Part shown: positions 18,650 through 28,368 of the stretch, piece by piece
Position numbering within the stretch: position 1 is the first letter of the stretch
Layout of the letters: each line of letters opens with the position of its first letter
NCBI RefSeq assembly: GCF_900110135.1
Contig: NZ_FOCO01000004.1
Coordinates: 90,738 to 154,737 of the forward strand
Direction: 5' to 3'
Source of the DNA: Pseudorhodobacter antarcticus
GTDB lineage: Bacteria > Pseudomonadota > Alphaproteobacteria > Rhodobacterales > Rhodobacteraceae
DNA length: 64,000 nt
Notes under the pieces: model-generated
What the model was told of the DNA's origin: nothing
The model's input: the letters and a program-made list of their open reading frames with translations, nothing else
Database searches by the model: none
Made by a program: the position numbers and the translations under genes

Positions 18650-19825
18650 TCAGCGTTCGCGCAGCGCCTCACGCGATTTGTAAAGCGGTTTGGTGAGGTA
18701 GGTCAGGATGGTTTTGCCGCCTGTTTGCAGCTCCACCTCGGCTTGCATACCCGGGCGCACCTCCATCCGCGCTTGACGGTCGGTGAGGTGTTTAAGATCG
18801 ACACGCAGGGTGACCCTAAAATGCGGGTCGCCGTCAGGGTTGCGGGACCGTTCATCCTTGAACGTATCGGCAGATACCAAAACCACCTCACCCTGCAAAG
18901 AGCCGTATATGGTGTAATCATAAGCAGAAAGTTTGATTGTGGCCGCTTGGCCCTGCCGGACAGACGCGATGTTGCGGGGGAGGACCTTGGCCTCGATAAA
19001 CATCTCGCCATCCAGCGGTACGATTTGCAAAATCTCCTCACCCGGGCGGACGACGCCGCCGATGGTGGTGATCGACAGTTTGTTGACCACGCCGCGCATG
19101 GGGGCGGTTAGGATGGTGCGGTCCAATTGATCGGCAGCGCCGCGCAGGTTTTGGCGCAATGAGGTGAGTTCTTTCAGCGTGTCCGAATATTCCTTTGCGC
19201 GGTCCAATTCCATTTGCGTGGTGGTTTCGGAATAGCGGTTTTCGGTGTCACGGAAACTTTTGCGGGCCTTTGTCACCTCGATCAGCGGGGCGATTTCTTG
19301 GTTGTACATGTTTTCCAGCAGTTCAAGTTCCTTTTCCGCTTGGATCATGACCTGTTTGGCACCATCGCGCCGCGCGATGAAATCGGATTGGCGGGCGGCC
19401 AGCAGCGCCCCTTCGGAGGCGACGATATCGGGCAGGCGGGCGGCCAGATCGGCGGGGGGGTCAAATTCCAGCATCCCGGCCATTTCCGCCTCTAGCCGCG
19501 CACGGCGAATTTCAAAGCTGGCGATCTGGTCGCGCAACTCATCGACGCGGGCCTGATATTGGGTGCCGTAAAGCCGGGCGAGGGTTTGGCCGCTTTCGAC
19601 CGTGTCGCCTTCGGCCACGTCGAGTTCGGCGAGGATGCCCCCTTCAAGGTTTTGGATGATTTGCGGGCGAGAGGAGGAGACGACCAACCCTTGGGCGCGC
19701 ACGATTTCATCGACCCATGCAAAGGCAGCCCAGATGATGAACACCACAACCACGCCAAAGATAATCCAGATCATGCGACCGGGGCGTTCTGCCTTTTCCT
19801 CTAGCCCGTGGTCAAAGGTGGTCAT
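18650..19825 (-). CDS. HlyD family type I secretion periplasmic adaptor
   Basis: Membrane fusion protein linking the inner-membrane ABC exporter to the TolC-like outer-membrane channel. Residues ~18-40 are the single membrane anchor; then comes a lipoyl/barrel half (SSSRPQIIQNLEGGILAELDV), a long coiled-coil hairpin (~100-230), the second barrel half, and the C-terminal HlyD signature region (GMQAEVELQTGGKTILTYL). Its ATG overlaps the exporter stop by 4 bases. Last gene of the four-gene adhesin export unit. Length 391 aa is normal. Confidence 0.93.
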   Translation of the reverse strand: MTTFDHGLEEKAERPGRMIWIIFGVVVVFIIWAAFAWVDEIVRAQGLVVSSSRPQIIQNLEGGILAELDVAEGDTVESGQTLARLYGTQYQARVDELRDQIASFEIRRARLEAEMAGMLEFDPPADLAARLPDIVASEGALLAARQSDFIARRDGAKQVMIQAEKELELLENMYNQEIAPLIEVTKARKSFRDTENRYSETTTQMELDRAKEYSDTLKELTSLRQNLRGAADQLDRTILTAPMRGVVNKLSITTIGGVVRPGEEILQIVPLDGEMFIEAKVLPRNIASVRQGQAATIKLSAYDYTIYGSLQGEVVLVSADTFKDERSRNPDGDPHFRVTLRVDLKHLTDRQARMEVRPGMQAEVELQTGGKTILTYLTKPLYKSREALRER

Positions 19826-22038
19826 TTTGCCCCCCCTTGCGCCTTGTTCAGATGGGCCAGCACGGCATCACGCGGGCCATCAACGGCCAGTTTGCCGTTT
19901 TGCATGATCAGCGTGCGGGTGGTCAGTTGCAAAATGGGCACGCGGTGGGTGGCGATGATGGCGGTGCGCCCATCCAGCCACGTTGTTAGGCGGCTGACCA
20001 GCGTCGCCTCCAGCGTTTGGTCAAGGGCGGCGGTGGGTTCATCCAGCAGCACGATTTGCGGGTCTTGCAGCCACAGGCGCGCCCAGCCCAAGGATTGGCG
20101 TTGGCCGACAGACAGCCCTTCGCCCAGCTCGCGGATCACGATGTCGAGGCCGCGGGGGTGGTTGCGGATGAACTGGCCGATGCCTGCAAAGTCGAGGGCG
20201 GCAAACAGGCGGTCATCGTCGCGTTCCAGCTGGTTCATATTCAGGTTGTCGCGGATGGTGCCGGAAAACAGCCGCACCTCTTGGCCCAGATAGCCGATGC
20301 CACGGCGCAGATCGCGCGGGTGAATCTGGCCCATATCGACGTTATCCAGCAGGATGCGCCCGGCAGTGGGTTCATAAAGCCCGGCCAGCACGCGCAGCAA
20401 AGTGGATTTGCCGGATCCGTTGGTGCCAAGGACCGCGACGTGTTGGCCTGCGGGGATTTTGCAGCCTTGAATTTCAACGGTGGCCGATGATGTTTCATCA
20501 TATTTGAATTCAAGGTTGCGCAGTTCATAGGTGCCGCCCAAGCGTTCGCGGCGTAGGTATTTGCGGCCATCCTCCTCTGCTTGGGGGGCGGCGGCGATGG
20601 CGTCGAGGCCGGTCAGGGCGGCTTTGGTGTTGGACCAGCGCGCAAGGGTGGCGGACAGTTGGGCCAGAGGGCCAAGCGTGCGGCCTGTCAGGATGCCGAT
20701 CGCGATGATCGTGCCCATGGTGAAATCGCCGGAAAACACAAGGTATGCGCCCGCGACCACGGCCAGAATATAGGTGGCCTGCTGCACACCTTGCGCCCAA
20801 TAGGTGAGCGCCGATGAAAGGTGCCGTTGTTCGGATGATTTGACCGCCGACAGCGTGACAAGTTCCTGCCAAAGCCGCTTTACCCGATCTTCACCGCGCT
20901 GGGTGCTGACGGTTTCTTGTTCATAAACCGCCTCATACAGCAGCCGCGATGCGCGCATACTGGCCCCTTGGGTGGATTCCGTCAGCGCGATCATTTTCTT
21001 TTGGAACATGAAACCCGGCGCGACCATTAGGATGCCGCCGACCACCAAAATCCAGACCAAATTGCCACCGATGGAGGCGACGAGCAAAAGGAAGATGAGG
21101 ATAAAGGGAATATCGGCCATTGTGCCAATGGTCGATGCGGTGAAAAATTCGCGCACGGATGAAAATTCGCGCATGGCCCCGAACACTTGGCTGGGGTTGC
21201 GGGTGCCGGGCGATTGTTTCATGCCGAGCAGACGGTGCATCAGGCGGGCCTGCACGGTCAATTCAATACGCCGACCCGTCACGTCCATCAGGCCAGAACG
21301 GGCCATTTTCAAAATCCCCTCCAGCACAACAGCGATCAGTGCGCCAAGGGCCAGCACCCAAAGGGTCGGTTCGGATTTATGCGGGATGACGCGGTCGTAA
21401 ACCTGAAGCGAGAATAGCGCCACGGCCACGGCGAGAAGGTTTGCCACCGCCGATCCTGCGGCCACTTCGAACAATTGGCGGCGGTAATGCGGAAATTCGC
21501 CCCAAAACCAATGGGCGGCGGCCCCTTTGTCACTGTGGCGGGTTTCCAGATCGGCCATTGTGGTGCGGGCACGCAGAATTTTGCCCGTGAACACGGATGT
21601 GAAATCATCCAGCGCCACCTCGGCCCGGTTGTCGGGGCAGGTGGTGTCATACACCTCCACCACATCCGCCGTTTGGCCCAAAACCAGCACGACTTGTTCC
21701 GAACTCATCAAGGCGAGCGCGGGCCAGACACCTTCGGTTGATTTTGGCGCTTTTTCAACCTTGGCAGACAGGCCCACACCGCGCAGGGCGGCGGCCAGTT
21801 CATCCAGCCCCAGTTTGCCACTGCCGGCGGCGATCTGGATATGTTCCAAAAGGTCGGGTGCCGAAATTTCCGCCCCCAACAGCCCGGCGTAAACCGAGGC
21901 GAGTTGTGCGCGGGTCATGGCGCGGTTGGTGTGGCGGGGGCGGTGGGGACGTTGTGATGGGGTGGGCCGTGTAGATGTCGCGGCAGAAGCGTTGCTTCTG
22001 TCGGCATTCATATCAAAGGCGACCACCCGGTCGTTCAC
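19822..22038 (-). CDS. Type I secretion permease/ATPase (ABC exporter, LapB-like)
   Basis: Inner-membrane ABC exporter. Residues ~45-165 form a C39-peptidase-like domain lacking the catalytic Cys (a docking rather than cleaving domain), ~190-450 hold six membrane segments, and the ATPase domain has Walker A GTNGSGKST (538-546), signature LSVGQRQ (642-648) and Walker B VLLDE (663-667). The GTG at 22038 overlaps the TolC-like stop (GTGA); an ATG nine codons in is an alternative. Context shows its cargo is almost certainly the Ig-repeat protein encoded upstream. Confidence 0.94.
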   Translation of the reverse strand: MNDRVVAFDMNADRSNASAATSTRPTPSQRPHRPRHTNRAMTRAQLASVYAGLLGAEISAPDLLEHIQIAAGSGKLGLDELAAALRGVGLSAKVEKAPKSTEGVWPALALMSSEQVVLVLGQTADVVEVYDTTCPDNRAEVALDDFTSVFTGKILRARTTMADLETRHSDKGAAAHWFWGEFPHYRRQLFEVAAGSAVANLLAVAVALFSLQVYDRVIPHKSEPTLWVLALGALIAVVLEGILKMARSGLMDVTGRRIELTVQARLMHRLLGMKQSPGTRNPSQVFGAMREFSSVREFFTASTIGTMADIPFILIFLLLVASIGGNLVWILVVGGILMVAPGFMFQKKMIALTESTQGASMRASRLLYEAVYEQETVSTQRGEDRVKRLWQELVTLSAVKSSEQRHLSSALTYWAQGVQQATYILAVVAGAYLVFSGDFTMGTIIAIGILTGRTLGPLAQLSATLARWSNTKAALTGLDAIAAAPQAEEDGRKYLRRERLGGTYELRNLEFKYDETSSATVEIQGCKIPAGQHVAVLGTNGSGKSTLLRVLAGLYEPTAGRILLDNVDMGQIHPRDLRRGIGYLGQEVRLFSGTIRDNLNMNQLERDDDRLFAALDFAGIGQFIRNHPRGLDIVIRELGEGLSVGQRQSLGWARLWLQDPQIVLLDEPTAALDQTLEATLVSRLTTWLDGRTAIIATHRVPILQLTTRTLIMQNGKLAVDGPRDAVLAHLNKAQGGAK

Positions 22039-23411
22039 ATTCTAACCCCGTCAACCAATACCCCGCGAACTCTTGCGGTCTGAAGGCCCAGTATCGCTAT
22101 GTCATATTTCAGCGAAGCCTGTTCCCGCTCCATACGGGTAAAGGTTTCGAACATATCGACCAATTCCGTCAACGAACGTCTACCAAATTTATATTGTTCG
22201 GTAAACATCTTTAGGCTGCCTGCGGTCTGTTCCAGCACGCTAGCGCCTTGCGTCTCGCGCGCTTTTAACGTGGCGATTTCGCGGTCCAGTGCCACGATCT
22301 TGCGGGTGGCATCGTCGCGGGCACTATCTGTGCGTTGGGCCGCGACCTGTTCGCTGGCCTTCAGCGCGGCAAGGCTGGCCCCCATGCCAAAGCCGATACC
22401 GTTGTCGGTATCAATGCTAAGGCCCCCGGTCAGCCCGCCAGATCCAAGGTTTCCGCTGGCTGTTAGACCCGGCAAAAGGCCTGCGCGGGCCATCTTTGCT
22501 TCGGCCACGGTGCGCCTGCCTTCGGCGCTGGATTTCAGCACCGATAGCGGATCCATGTTGCCCGTAGGTGCGGACAGATTGCCCAGACCCGACAGGCCCG
22601 TGATGGGCACTTGCACCATCGCGTTCAATTCGGCCAAGGCGGTGGTTGCGGCGTCACGATCTGCCATCAGGGCCGATTGCATTTCCGCGATTTTTGCTTG
22701 GATCACCCGTTCTTCGGACCTGTCCGACAACCCGCCCGACACGCGCAGACCCATGATGCGACCATAGTCTTGTAACTGCGCCAAACCTTTTGTCGCCACC
22801 CCTGCCTGTGCCTTGGCGCGTTCGGCGTTGATGTAATAGGTCAGCCCTTCGTAAACGCGGCTGTTCATTTCATCCGACAGGCCCACAGCGGCGATTTCCA
22901 CATCTGCGGCGGCATGGGCGCGTTCTGCCTTGCGTTTGCCATTGTCGAACAAGACCTGTTCAACCAGCATCGACGCCGCCAGCGTGCCAAGCGAGGTCAA
23001 GCTGAGGGAGGGCCCGATGGAGGGCAGCCAGTTTTTGGATTTGGCTTCCGCCTTCAGCCGCGCGACGCGCAGTTCCGCCGCCGCTGGCCCTTTGTTCGCG
23101 GTCAAAACCGCGCTTGCGACTTGCGCATAGGGGCCGCTGGTGGGCAAAATCGCCCGGCGTGCAATCAAATCATCGATGATCGCAGAGCGTTGTTCGCCCC
23201 GGTCGGCCTTGTCATGCGCTGCCAAGGCGATTTCGGCAGGACTGGACCCGATCGCAACTGGATCGGATGGTTTGGCCCCGCCGAACATCGACACGCCGGG
23301 GCCGTCTGTGGTCATGCAGCCTGCAAGCAGGCCCGCCAGCGCGAATACCCCCGCTGTCGCAGCGGAGCGTTTTGCCCCGCCGCCTGTTTTCCATCCCCAT
23401 CTGTTGGACAT
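22035..23411 (-). CDS. TolC family outer-membrane channel lipoprotein
   Basis: Outer-membrane efflux protein forming the exit duct of the type I system. The ATG at 23411 gives a lipoprotein signal peptide with lipobox LAGC (Cys32); the longer open frame upstream reaches into the adhesin gene and lacks a signal. The rest is the alpha-helical/coiled TolC repeat pattern with Ala/Gln-rich helices, 458 aa. It lies 13 bases downstream of the adhesin gene and overlaps the exporter gene, so adhesin, channel, exporter and adaptor are probably one operon. Confidence 0.88.
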   Translation of the reverse strand: MSNRWGWKTGGGAKRSAATAGVFALAGLLAGCMTTDGPGVSMFGGAKPSDPVAIGSSPAEIALAAHDKADRGEQRSAIIDDLIARRAILPTSGPYAQVASAVLTANKGPAAAELRVARLKAEAKSKNWLPSIGPSLSLTSLGTLAASMLVEQVLFDNGKRKAERAHAAADVEIAAVGLSDEMNSRVYEGLTYYINAERAKAQAGVATKGLAQLQDYGRIMGLRVSGGLSDRSEERVIQAKIAEMQSALMADRDAATTALAELNAMVQVPITGLSGLGNLSAPTGNMDPLSVLKSSAEGRRTVAEAKMARAGLLPGLTASGNLGSGGLTGGLSIDTDNGIGFGMGASLAALKASEQVAAQRTDSARDDATRKIVALDREIATLKARETQGASVLEQTAGSLKMFTEQYKFGRRSLTELVDMFETFTRMEREQASLKYDIAILGLQTARVRGVLVDGVRM

Positions 23412-23424
23412 TTGACTGCCCCGA

Positions 23425-26400
23425 TCAGAAGTTGGGCTTGATGTCGTCTTCGATATACAGCGAGTGCCCATCGAGGGTGTAATGAACAAACCCCGCTGGT
23501 ACCCCGGTTGTGCTGCCCAGCTTGCCACCGACCAGGTTTACCGTGTCGTCAATGCCACCTTTGATGATCAGCGTGTTGTCTGGCCCGGTCATGGCGACCA
23601 GTTGTTCCGCACTGATCGAAAGGGTCGTCTTGGCCGCAGTCAGGTCCAATTGTGTAAAGTCAAAATCTTTAAAGACTTTATCATTCAGATTAATGTTGGT
23701 GGCGGTGCCCGAGTTGTTGGTCAGATACAACGTGGCAGAGTTGTTTCCAGCCGCATCCGCGTGGTTTACGACCAAGAAGTTGCCCTCAGGAACCGGGTTT
23801 CTGTTGAAGCCCATGGTATCATTGGTGAGCCCGCCGGGGCTTGTACCAATGTCGAAATTTATCGCAGAATGATTGCCATTATGATCAACACGATGCGCCG
23901 TGAAGTCGTTTACGTTAACAGCCTCGTCAAGCCTGATGCCAACCAGACCCAATTGTGAGTCTTTGGTAAATTGGACAATATCGACTGAATCCGGCGCAAC
24001 TGTATCAACCAACACGTTGTTGACAGGGAAGCTGGTGACGTCGCCCGCCGCATCGGTCGATTCAAAAGTAAAGTTCAACCGTTCATTATTGCCGCGTGGC
24101 ATTTGGGCCGCGTCAAATCCCACCTGCCATTTGCCGTCAATCCCCACAGTGAAGCTTTGGGACTGACCATTCGACAAGGCCACCTTGCCAACCGCCCCAA
24201 GTTCGCCCGTGCCCGTCAGATTGACGCCGTTCGCCACTTCAGTTGCGTTCAGAATGTTGTCGCCGCCGATGGTCCCGTCCAGCGTGAACGGTGTCACGGT
24301 CCGGTCAATCGTGATGGTTTCGCGGTAAGGCTCGGATTTGTTGCCCAAACCATCGGTCGCGGTCACAACCAGATCGGCGGTGATCGCGCCCCCTGGTGCG
24401 GTGGTGTTGTTGGCCCCCGGAATTTGGTTACCGGTAAAGGTGTAGGACCAATTTTCGCCCGACACATTGACCGTAACTTCGGCCCCGTTGCCCAGCTTCA
24501 ACTTGACGACAGACCCAGCCTCGACAGTGCCGGTCACGGTCAGACCGCGCCCTGCCTCGGCATGGTTCAAGATGTTGTCGGCTTTGATGGAGTTGTAGGA
24601 ATCTGTCCCAGCGGTCAGTGGCACTTCGGTATCGACGAACACCAATTTTGGTGTCGCGGTCGCCTTGTTGCCTGCCGGATCCGTGGAGGTGACGGTGACC
24701 CGTGTGTTAGCGCCATCTGTCATGAACGTACCGCTTTTCAGCGACGCATCCGGAAAGTTGGCGGACCACGACCCGTTGACCGCAGTCACGGTCACGGTTT
24801 TACCTTGATAGGTCACATCAACCATCGAGCCTGTTTCGGCTTTGCCGGTCAAATTAACGCCGTTCGCCTTTTCAGCCGCTGTGATGATGTTGTCGCCGTT
24901 GGCAGTTTGGTTGCCATCAATGAACACGGATGTTTCGCGGTCAATTTTGACGTCGCGGGTCGCCACTTCGCTGGTGTTGCCGTATTGGTCAACCGCGGTA
25001 ACGGTCGCCCGGGTGGTGGCCGCCGCAACGCTGCCTTGCACGGGCATTTGCGCTTGTGGGAAGGTGACCGACCAATTGCCAGCGGCGTCGATATTGGTTG
25101 TGGTTTGGGGAAAGCCGTTCCACATGACAGTGACCGACCGCGACCCAACTTCGGCGGTGCCCGTCATGGTCACGCCGTTTGATGTTTCGGCCGCGTTCAG
25201 CGTGCCATCGCCATTCGTATCACCGGGCATATTGCCGGGGGTGAATGCGACTGTGGCGGTCACGTCCACCTTGATGGTGTGCGTGGTTGGAACAGATTTG
25301 TTGCCCGCCGCATCAATGGTCGAGGCCGAGAAGCTGCGATCGCCGTCAACGGTGAACGTGCCTTTTGGATAGGTGACAGACCAAGTGCCGTTAACCGCTT
25401 TGACATCTTGGCTGCCGCCGCCGTTGTTCAGTGTGATGTTGACCATCGCGTCACTGCTGGCGGTGCCAGAAACCTTGCCCGAAACAGTAACCGACCCATC
25501 AGATTCCAGTTTGCTGACCACGTTATCACCCGCAACAGTGTCGAAGGTGATGGTGTGCGGCACGGTATCAATCGCGATTTTTTCGTTCACTGGCAGGCTG
25601 ACGTTGCCCATCTTGTCTGTCGCGATGATGGTGACATCAATCTCTTTGTAATCGCCGCCGGGGATCTGTGTTTGAGTAAAGGTGACTTCCCATTTGCCGT
25701 CGGTGCCAACGACAACCGATTGCTTGCCGCCTGTGGCGGTCAATGTCGCTTCAATCCGCGCACCGGGTTCACCTTCGCCTTTGACGGTCACGCCATCAGC
25801 ATATTCCACCAGATTTTCAACAGCGCCATGTTTGGTCGTGCCGTCTGTGGTGGAAACCACAGATGTCCGGTCGATGACAAAGCCCGGGCCGTCCAACACT
25901 TCGGCAGGGCGGCCGTTGCCGGGGGTCACGGTGACCACGGCCTCAAACTTGCCTTCGCCGGGGTCATTTGGACCCTCGAATTTGGTTTCCCACTTGCCAT
26001 CGTCTTTGATGGTTGTGGTTTGGGTTTTATCACCAAGCTTAACAACGACGGTTTCGCCGGGCTGTCCGGTGCCCGAAACCACAGGATTTTTTTCTGGTGT
26101 GACGGTGGACACGTCCTTGGTGGCTGCAGGATCATTGACCGTTGGGGGGATGCGCACCGGTGTTACGGGCACAGTTGGTGTTGTGGGGGTTGGCGTTACG
26201 GGCGCCGGACCGCCAGTGGTGGGTGTGCCGCCACCACCGCCGCCGCCTGCCAAGGCGCCCAGCAGGCCGAGGCCACCCAGACCCGCCGCAGCAAGGCCCA
26301 GACCGCCACCGCCGCCACCCAACAGGCCCGGTGCAAACGCGCCCATGCCCACGGTGTCATCGGCATACCCTGCGGATGCCAGACTGTTTTCATCGGTAAA

Positions 26401-26772
26401 ACGAATATCATCAACGTTGGAATATTTGTTCCAAGTGTCAACCGCGCCATAGTTGGCATACATCGTGCCATCGCCGCCATCGGTCAAAAAGACCTCGGTC
26501 ACATCACCGTTGGAGCTGAGGTAGAGTTTGTTATCTTCGCCCGGGTTGGATTCAAAATACCCGCTAAGGGTAATTTCGCGGCCATCCGCCAGCTTCAGAA
26601 TAAGGTCGGTGCCCTGACGTTCATAGCCCAGCACGCTGGACTGCGACAGGTTCAAGGAAACGGTTTCACCCGACCCAACCTGAAGGAACTGGCTGCCGCC
26701 GTCGCCGGACACGGCACCATTAACCAATTTGTCCGCAGATGTGCGGACAGCGAAATCAATCGCTTTTACCAT
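23425..26772 (-). CDS. BapA-like secreted adhesin with about seven Ig-like repeats
   Basis: Large surface protein of 1115 aa, the probable cargo of the adjacent type I system. Residues 1-~110 match the BapA N-terminal prefix domain; ~150-200 is a Gly/Ala-rich, membrane-like stretch followed by a Pro/Thr linker; then about seven bacterial Ig-like repeats of ~95-110 aa (each ending near a VDxTAP-like or IDRT boundary) and a C-terminal ~190-aa module with LIIKGGIDDTVNLVGG, likely the secretion signal. No RTX nonapeptide arrays and no LapG-type cleavage site were recognised. At 1115 aa it is small for this class. Role in attachment or biofilm is inferred from family. Confidence 0.88.
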   Translation of the reverse strand: MVKAIDFAVRTSADKLVNGAVSGDGGSQFLQVGSGETVSLNLSQSSVLGYERQGTDLILKLADGREITLSGYFESNPGEDNKLYLSSNGDVTEVFLTDGGDGTMYANYGAVDTWNKYSNVDDIRFTDENSLASAGYADDTVGMGAFAPGLLGGGGGGLGLAAAGLGGLGLLGALAGGGGGGGTPTTGGPAPVTPTPTTPTVPVTPVRIPPTVNDPAATKDVSTVTPEKNPVVSGTGQPGETVVVKLGDKTQTTTIKDDGKWETKFEGPNDPGEGKFEAVVTVTPGNGRPAEVLDGPGFVIDRTSVVSTTDGTTKHGAVENLVEYADGVTVKGEGEPGARIEATLTATGGKQSVVVGTDGKWEVTFTQTQIPGGDYKEIDVTIIATDKMGNVSLPVNEKIAIDTVPHTITFDTVAGDNVVSKLESDGSVTVSGKVSGTASSDAMVNITLNNGGGSQDVKAVNGTWSVTYPKGTFTVDGDRSFSASTIDAAGNKSVPTTHTIKVDVTATVAFTPGNMPGDTNGDGTLNAAETSNGVTMTGTAEVGSRSVTVMWNGFPQTTTNIDAAGNWSVTFPQAQMPVQGSVAAATTRATVTAVDQYGNTSEVATRDVKIDRETSVFIDGNQTANGDNIITAAEKANGVNLTGKAETGSMVDVTYQGKTVTVTAVNGSWSANFPDASLKSGTFMTDGANTRVTVTSTDPAGNKATATPKLVFVDTEVPLTAGTDSYNSIKADNILNHAEAGRGLTVTGTVEAGSVVKLKLGNGAEVTVNVSGENWSYTFTGNQIPGANNTTAPGGAITADLVVTATDGLGNKSEPYRETITIDRTVTPFTLDGTIGGDNILNATEVANGVNLTGTGELGAVGKVALSNGQSQSFTVGIDGKWQVGFDAAQMPRGNNERLNFTFESTDAAGDVTSFPVNNVLVDTVAPDSVDIVQFTKDSQLGLVGIRLDEAVNVNDFTAHRVDHNGNHSAINFDIGTSPGGLTNDTMGFNRNPVPEGNFLVVNHADAAGNNSATLYLTNNSGTATNINLNDKVFKDFDFTQLDLTAAKTTLSISAEQLVAMTGPDNTLIIKGGIDDTVNLVGGKLGSTTGVPAGFVHYTLDGHSLYIEDDIKPNF

Positions 26773-27142
26773 AATAACTACTCCGCCTCATGCCCGGGCT
26801 TGTTTTAGCCCAGTTTGTTATCGGGCTTTTGCCCTATTACCCCATAAATACCTAGTTTCGGACACTATTTCTAGAGGTTTTGATTGGCGCTGACGCAAAT
26901 TGTTCGTTTTTTATAGTTTTTGGCGCAAGCCGCGGCCCGGCCTGCTTTAGGCAAAAATTGCAATTTCGGGCAGTTTGGCCCAAAAAAATGTATCTTTTGC
27001 ATAAATATACTATCTTTTGCGCGGCGCCTTACCCGCAGAGATTGTGCAGCAAGGGCTGTTTGTCGGCGCGAAAATGGTGTAATTTTGGCACAGTGGGGTC
27101 CGGGCAACCCCCAAATATGCTTCGGTTTGTGAAGGGTGACAC
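26773..27142. promoter_or_regulatory. Divergent regulatory gap between adhesin and nagA
   Basis: A 370-bp AT-rich gap with no coding frame of note. Near the adhesin start it has two short inverted repeats (GGGC...GCCC) and, read toward the adhesin, the AT-rich stretch ACTAGGTATTTATGGGG. Toward nagA it has two exact TATCTTTTGC words 20 bases apart. Promoters for both genes must lie here, but no clear -35/-10 pair can be named. Confidence 0.5.
26991..27020. repeat. TATCTTTTGC direct repeats upstream of nagA
   Basis: The 10-base word TATCTTTTGC occurs at 26991-27000 and 27011-27020, exactly two helical turns apart, with a related inverse word GCAAAAATTG at 26951. The spacing fits a regulator bound on one DNA face. 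Confidence 0.5.
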
Positions 27143-28264
27143 ATGCGACAGGTGTTTTCAGGGGCGCAGATTTTTGACGGCACGCGGTTGCTGGCAAATC
27201 ATGCGCTGGTCGTTGAAAACGGCAGGGTTGCAGGTGTGGAAAAGGCGCGGCACGGTGATGTTGTGCTGAATGGCGGTATTTTGGCCCCGGCTTTTGTGGA
27301 TTTGCAGGTGAATGGCGGCGGCGGCATCATGCTGGATGGCAGTGCCGATGCGGGGCGGATTGCGGCGATTTGTGCCACGCATATTTTGCTGGGCTGTGCG
27401 GGTGTGTTGCCGACCCTGATCACCGATACCAAGGCCGCGACGGACCGGGTGATCGCAGCAGCGATTGAGGCGGCGCAGGCCAATGTGCCGGGGTTTTTGG
27501 GCCTGCATCTGGAAGGGCCGCACCTAGACCCCACGCGGGCAGGGGCGCATGACCCCCGCCTGATCCGGCCGATGACGCAGGCCGATGTGGCAGCCCTGAT
27601 CGCGGCCAAAGCGCAGTTGCCAGTGTTAAAGGTGACGCTGGCCCCGGCATCCGTGACTTTGGCGCAGGTGGCAGCATTGGCGCGGGCGGGGGTTTTGGTC
27701 AGTTTGGGCCATACTGATTGCAGCTATGATCAAGCGGTTGCCTATACCCATGCGGGTGCGCGCTGTGCCACGCATTTGTTCAATGCGATGGCCCCTCTGT
27801 CGGCACGCGCACCGGGGTTGGCGGGGGCGGTACTGGACGGGGATTTGGCGGCGGGCATTATCGCGGACGGTATTCATGTGGCCCCCGCCATGCTGCGCCT
27901 TGCGATGGGCGCGCGGGCAGAGGGGATGTTTTTGGTGTCCGACTGCATGGCCTTTGCGGGTACGGATATGACCCAGATGACCTTGGGCGGTCGTCAGATT
28001 TTGCGCCAAGCGGGGCGTTTGACGTTGGCGGATGGCACCTTGGCGGGCGCGGATTTGCGGTTGGATGCGGCGTTGGGCGTGATGGTGCGGGTGGCGGGTG
28101 TGCCCGTGCAGCGTGCGCTTGCCATGGCCACCTCCATCCCGGCGGGCGTGATTGGGATGCAGGGTAGTTTGGGCCACCTAGAGACCGGACGGCGCGCCGA
28201 TATGGTGCATTTGACCGATGATTGGCATCTGTCGCAGGTGTGGTGGGGCGGTGTGACGCTGTAG
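27143..28264 (+). CDS. nagA: N-acetylglucosamine-6-phosphate deacetylase
   Basis: Cytoplasmic amidohydrolase converting GlcNAc-6-P to glucosamine-6-P (EC 3.5.1.25), used in amino-sugar catabolism and cell-wall recycling. Metal and catalytic motifs are HLEGPHLDP (Glu124), SLGHTDCSYDQ, CATHLFNAM and VSDCMAFAG. The ATG at 27143 follows GAAGGGTGACAC. Length 373 aa is typical. No nagB, kinase or sugar transporter flanks it. Confidence 0.94.
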   Translation: MRQVFSGAQIFDGTRLLANHALVVENGRVAGVEKARHGDVVLNGGILAPAFVDLQVNGGGGIMLDGSADAGRIAAICATHILLGCAGVLPTLITDTKAATDRVIAAAIEAAQANVPGFLGLHLEGPHLDPTRAGAHDPRLIRPMTQADVAALIAAKAQLPVLKVTLAPASVTLAQVAALARAGVLVSLGHTDCSYDQAVAYTHAGARCATHLFNAMAPLSARAPGLAGAVLDGDLAAGIIADGIHVAPAMLRLAMGARAEGMFLVSDCMAFAGTDMTQMTLGGRQILRQAGRLTLADGTLAGADLRLDAALGVMVRVAGVPVQRALAMATSIPAGVIGMQGSLGHLETGRRADMVHLTDDWHLSQVWWGGVTL

Positions 28265-28276
28265 GGTAAAACGAAG

Positions 28277-28304
28277 AAAGGGTCGCCTTTGCGGGCGACC
28301 CTTT
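28277..28304. terminator. Strong bidirectional terminator hairpin after nagA
   Basis: A perfect 11-bp stem AAAGGGTCGCC / GGCGACCCTTT around TTTGCG. It ends nagA on the + strand and, read on the minus strand, is followed by a T-rich tract (CTTTCTTCGTTTT), so it can also end the short minus-strand unit to its right. Confidence 0.8.
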
Positions 28305-28368
28305 CCGAGTTCAAGGAGATGGGCCAGTTAGATGCACGAAGCCCAATCAGTGATATGTTTCCAAGGAC

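Noticed and set aside
26990..27020. AT-rich TTTTGCATAAATATAC segment as a dif site
   Set aside because: The two flanks are direct repeats, not the imperfect inverted XerC/XerD arms around a 6-bp centre.
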